This document shows, piece after piece, positions 5,812-6,737 of a stretch of DNA of 6,737 bases. The notes below the pieces were generated by a model. It worked only from the letters and a program-made list of their open reading frames with translations, was not told the DNA's origin and made no database searches. Both the position numbers and the translations under genes were made by a program. This DNA is from Pseudomonadota bacterium (GTDB taxonomy: Bacteria; BMS3Abin14), in contig QIFJ01000096.1 of NCBI GenBank assembly GCA_003229755.1, forward strand, positions 1 through 6,737. The letters run 5' to 3'. Every line of letters starts with the position of its first letter. Position 1 is the stretch's first letter.

Positions 5812-6554
5812 CAGTACTCATCGTTTTTCTCCCGATATGGTCAGGCTGCGTACTGGTGGGTCAAGGTCTGAACGTAAAGGCGGAGTGCAGGCGGATCAAG
5901 AGGCTCTCCTCATCAGGAGAGCACAAGGCTTCTGTCGATTCCCTGGCGGCACTGAAAAGAAAAGACGGGAGCTGTCCTGACAGCACATCAAGGGCGGTAA
6001 AGGCTTCAAGGTCAAGGCTTGAGGCAGCGGATACCTTTGTCAGGCTGGCCATGAAACAGAAAAGGGACGGTGATCTTCTAGCCGCCCGGGGGAGCTTGAA
6101 AGAGGCCCTGGTGGCCTATCCGCGGTATTACTGGGTTCAAAAACTCCTCAGGGGTGTTGAAAAGTCCATTATCGCGGAAAACAATGCCAGGGCAGAGGCG
6201 GCCGAGAGGCGCAGCAGATTAAAAGCTGATATCGACAAAGCAACCGAAGAGTTGAACGCGGCCCGAAAGGCTGAGAAGGACGGCAGGCTCGACGATTCCA
6301 CATATCATATTTCCCAGGCACTCATTATTATTCCACCGAATGATCCACTCCAGGGTGAAATTGTTGAATATGCCCGGCTCATCGGAATGAAATCCTTTTC
6401 CAGCGGCCACCTGCGCCAGGCCAGGGAGGTTTGGCGTCTTGCCGTGGCAGCGGATCCTGACAACGAAAAGCTTCGTAAATATCTCCGTGAAGTGGAATAC
6501 CGCATCGACAATCTCGAGAAGATACAGAAGAGTGGAGGCAGCGTTGGCAACTGA
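5790..6554 (+). CDS. TPR-like lipoprotein, apparently starting at a non-standard ATC codon
   Basis: From ATC 5790 the product would be 254 residues. The first 20 make a classic lipoprotein leader: basic start (MRTR), hydrophobic core (LVIAVLIVFLPIW), then S-G-C20, whose cysteine is the lipidation site. The tryptophan at position -3 of the lipobox is unusual. The first standard start is GTG 5856 (residue 23). It lies just after the cysteine, has no Shine-Dalgarno sequence, and would yield a cytoplasmic 232-residue protein. The mature part is helical and charged. It has three tetratricopeptide-like segments at about 79-112 (A-x-x-x-x-x-x-G-D-L-x-A-A-R-x-x-L-x-x-A-L), 155-187 and 195-227 (G-H-L-x-Q-A-R-E-V-W), suggesting a protein-binding scaffold. 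It overlaps the HD-GYP gene by 22 bases and the next gene by 11, so it is probably translationally coupled. The coding frame is firm. The start is an inference: a rare ATC start, or an ATG lost by mutation or sequence error. Confidence 0.8.
   Translation: MRTRLVIAVLIVFLPIWSGCVLVGQGLNVKAECRRIKRLSSSGEHKASVDSLAALKRKDGSCPDSTSRAVKASRSRLEAADTFVRLAMKQKRDGDLLAARGSLKEALVAYPRYYWVQKLLRGVEKSIIAENNARAEAAERRSRLKADIDKATEELNAARKAEKDGRLDDSTYHISQALIIIPPNDPLQGEIVEYARLIGMKSFSSGHLRQAREVWRLAVAADPDNEKLRKYLREVEYRIDNLEKIQKSGGSVGN
6534..6538 (+). promoter_or_regulatory. Ribosome-binding site for the right-edge gene (TTG 6544)
   Basis: GGAGG lies 5 bases before TTG 6544, inside the end of the lipoprotein gene. The ATG at 6554 is in another frame and meets a stop after nine codons, so TTG is the supported start. 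Confidence 0.55.
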
Positions 6555-6737
6555 TGACTTTGACGGATTTGTCCGCTCGGTAAGGGAGTCTCTTTCCGAT
6601 TACGGCAGGGACTATGCTATTGGCGCTATCCGGGGTCTGGCGATCAGGAACATGCTCTCCGTAAAGCTGCCGGCCACAGCACCTGAGTTTTATCCGATCG
6701 TCAGGGTGCATTCTCATGCCCTTGAGGATCTTGAGAA
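6544..6737 (+). CDS. N-terminal part of an unrecognised protein (3' end outside window)
   Basis: An open frame from TTG 6544 to the right edge gives 64 full codons plus two bases. It begins MATDDFDGFVRSVRESL and continues without a stop. A strong GGAGG at 5 bases supports the start. The frame overlaps the lipoprotein gene by 11 bases, which is typical of coupled operon genes. The visible part is soluble-looking and has no signal peptide or membrane segment. It contains a helical, Arg-rich stretch (YGRDYAIGAIRGLAIRNML), then PATAPEFYPIVRVHSHALEDLE. I do not recognise the family, and too little is visible to suggest a function. Confidence 0.7.
   Translation, partial: MATDDFDGFVRSVRESLSDYGRDYAIGAIRGLAIRNMLSVKLPATAPEFYPIVRVHSHALEDLE

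Overview
The window reads as an ordinary chromosomal segment of a Gram-negative bacterium. By eye its G+C content is near one half. The gene content is a zinc-ribbon/FHA protein, a membrane HD-GYP phosphodiesterase, a lipoprotein with a signal-peptidase-II-type leader, and a very large repeat/propeller surface protein. This mix suits a deltaproteobacterium-like (Desulfobacterota or related) lineage, but that placement is inference from gene content. All supported genes are on the + strand. No tRNA, rRNA, CRISPR array or transposase gene was seen.

Left part (1-3580): the 3' end of an unrecognised, helix-rich protein enters from the left edge and stops at 760. After a 38-base gap comes a very large gene (799-3580) for an exported or membrane-anchored protein. 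It has eight tandem Ig-like repeats of the chitobiase/hexosaminidase C-terminal type (CHB_HEX_C_1), each about 80 residues, followed by about six beta-propeller blades of the two-component-regulator type (Reg_prop). The reading frame breaks inside repeat 5, at about 1951-1960. The repeat-5 unit is 238 bases long, whereas its neighbours are 243, which fits a 5-base loss. Reading across the break restores a protein of about 928 residues.

Middle (3581-3820): a 240-base non-coding spacer holding two separate inverted-repeat structures. The first is a long imperfect hairpin at 3593-3670. The second is a perfect 12-base inverted repeat at 3688-3699 and 3741-3752. They may serve as a transcript end and/or be copies of a dispersed palindromic element.

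Right part (3821-6737): a tightly packed set that looks like one operon. It consists of a zinc-ribbon/FHA protein (3821-4390), a two-TM HAMP/HD-GYP cyclic-di-GMP phosphodiesterase (4423-5811), a TPR-like lipoprotein, and the start of an unrecognised protein that runs off the right edge. The lipoprotein is unusual. A complete lipoprotein leader with a good ribosome-binding site lies upstream of the first standard start codon (GTG 5856), but it would have to begin at an ATC codon (5790). The set suggests a signalling unit: phospho-threonine recognition in the cytoplasm, c-di-GMP turnover at the membrane, and an envelope lipoprotein. The link between these parts is inferred from gene order only.
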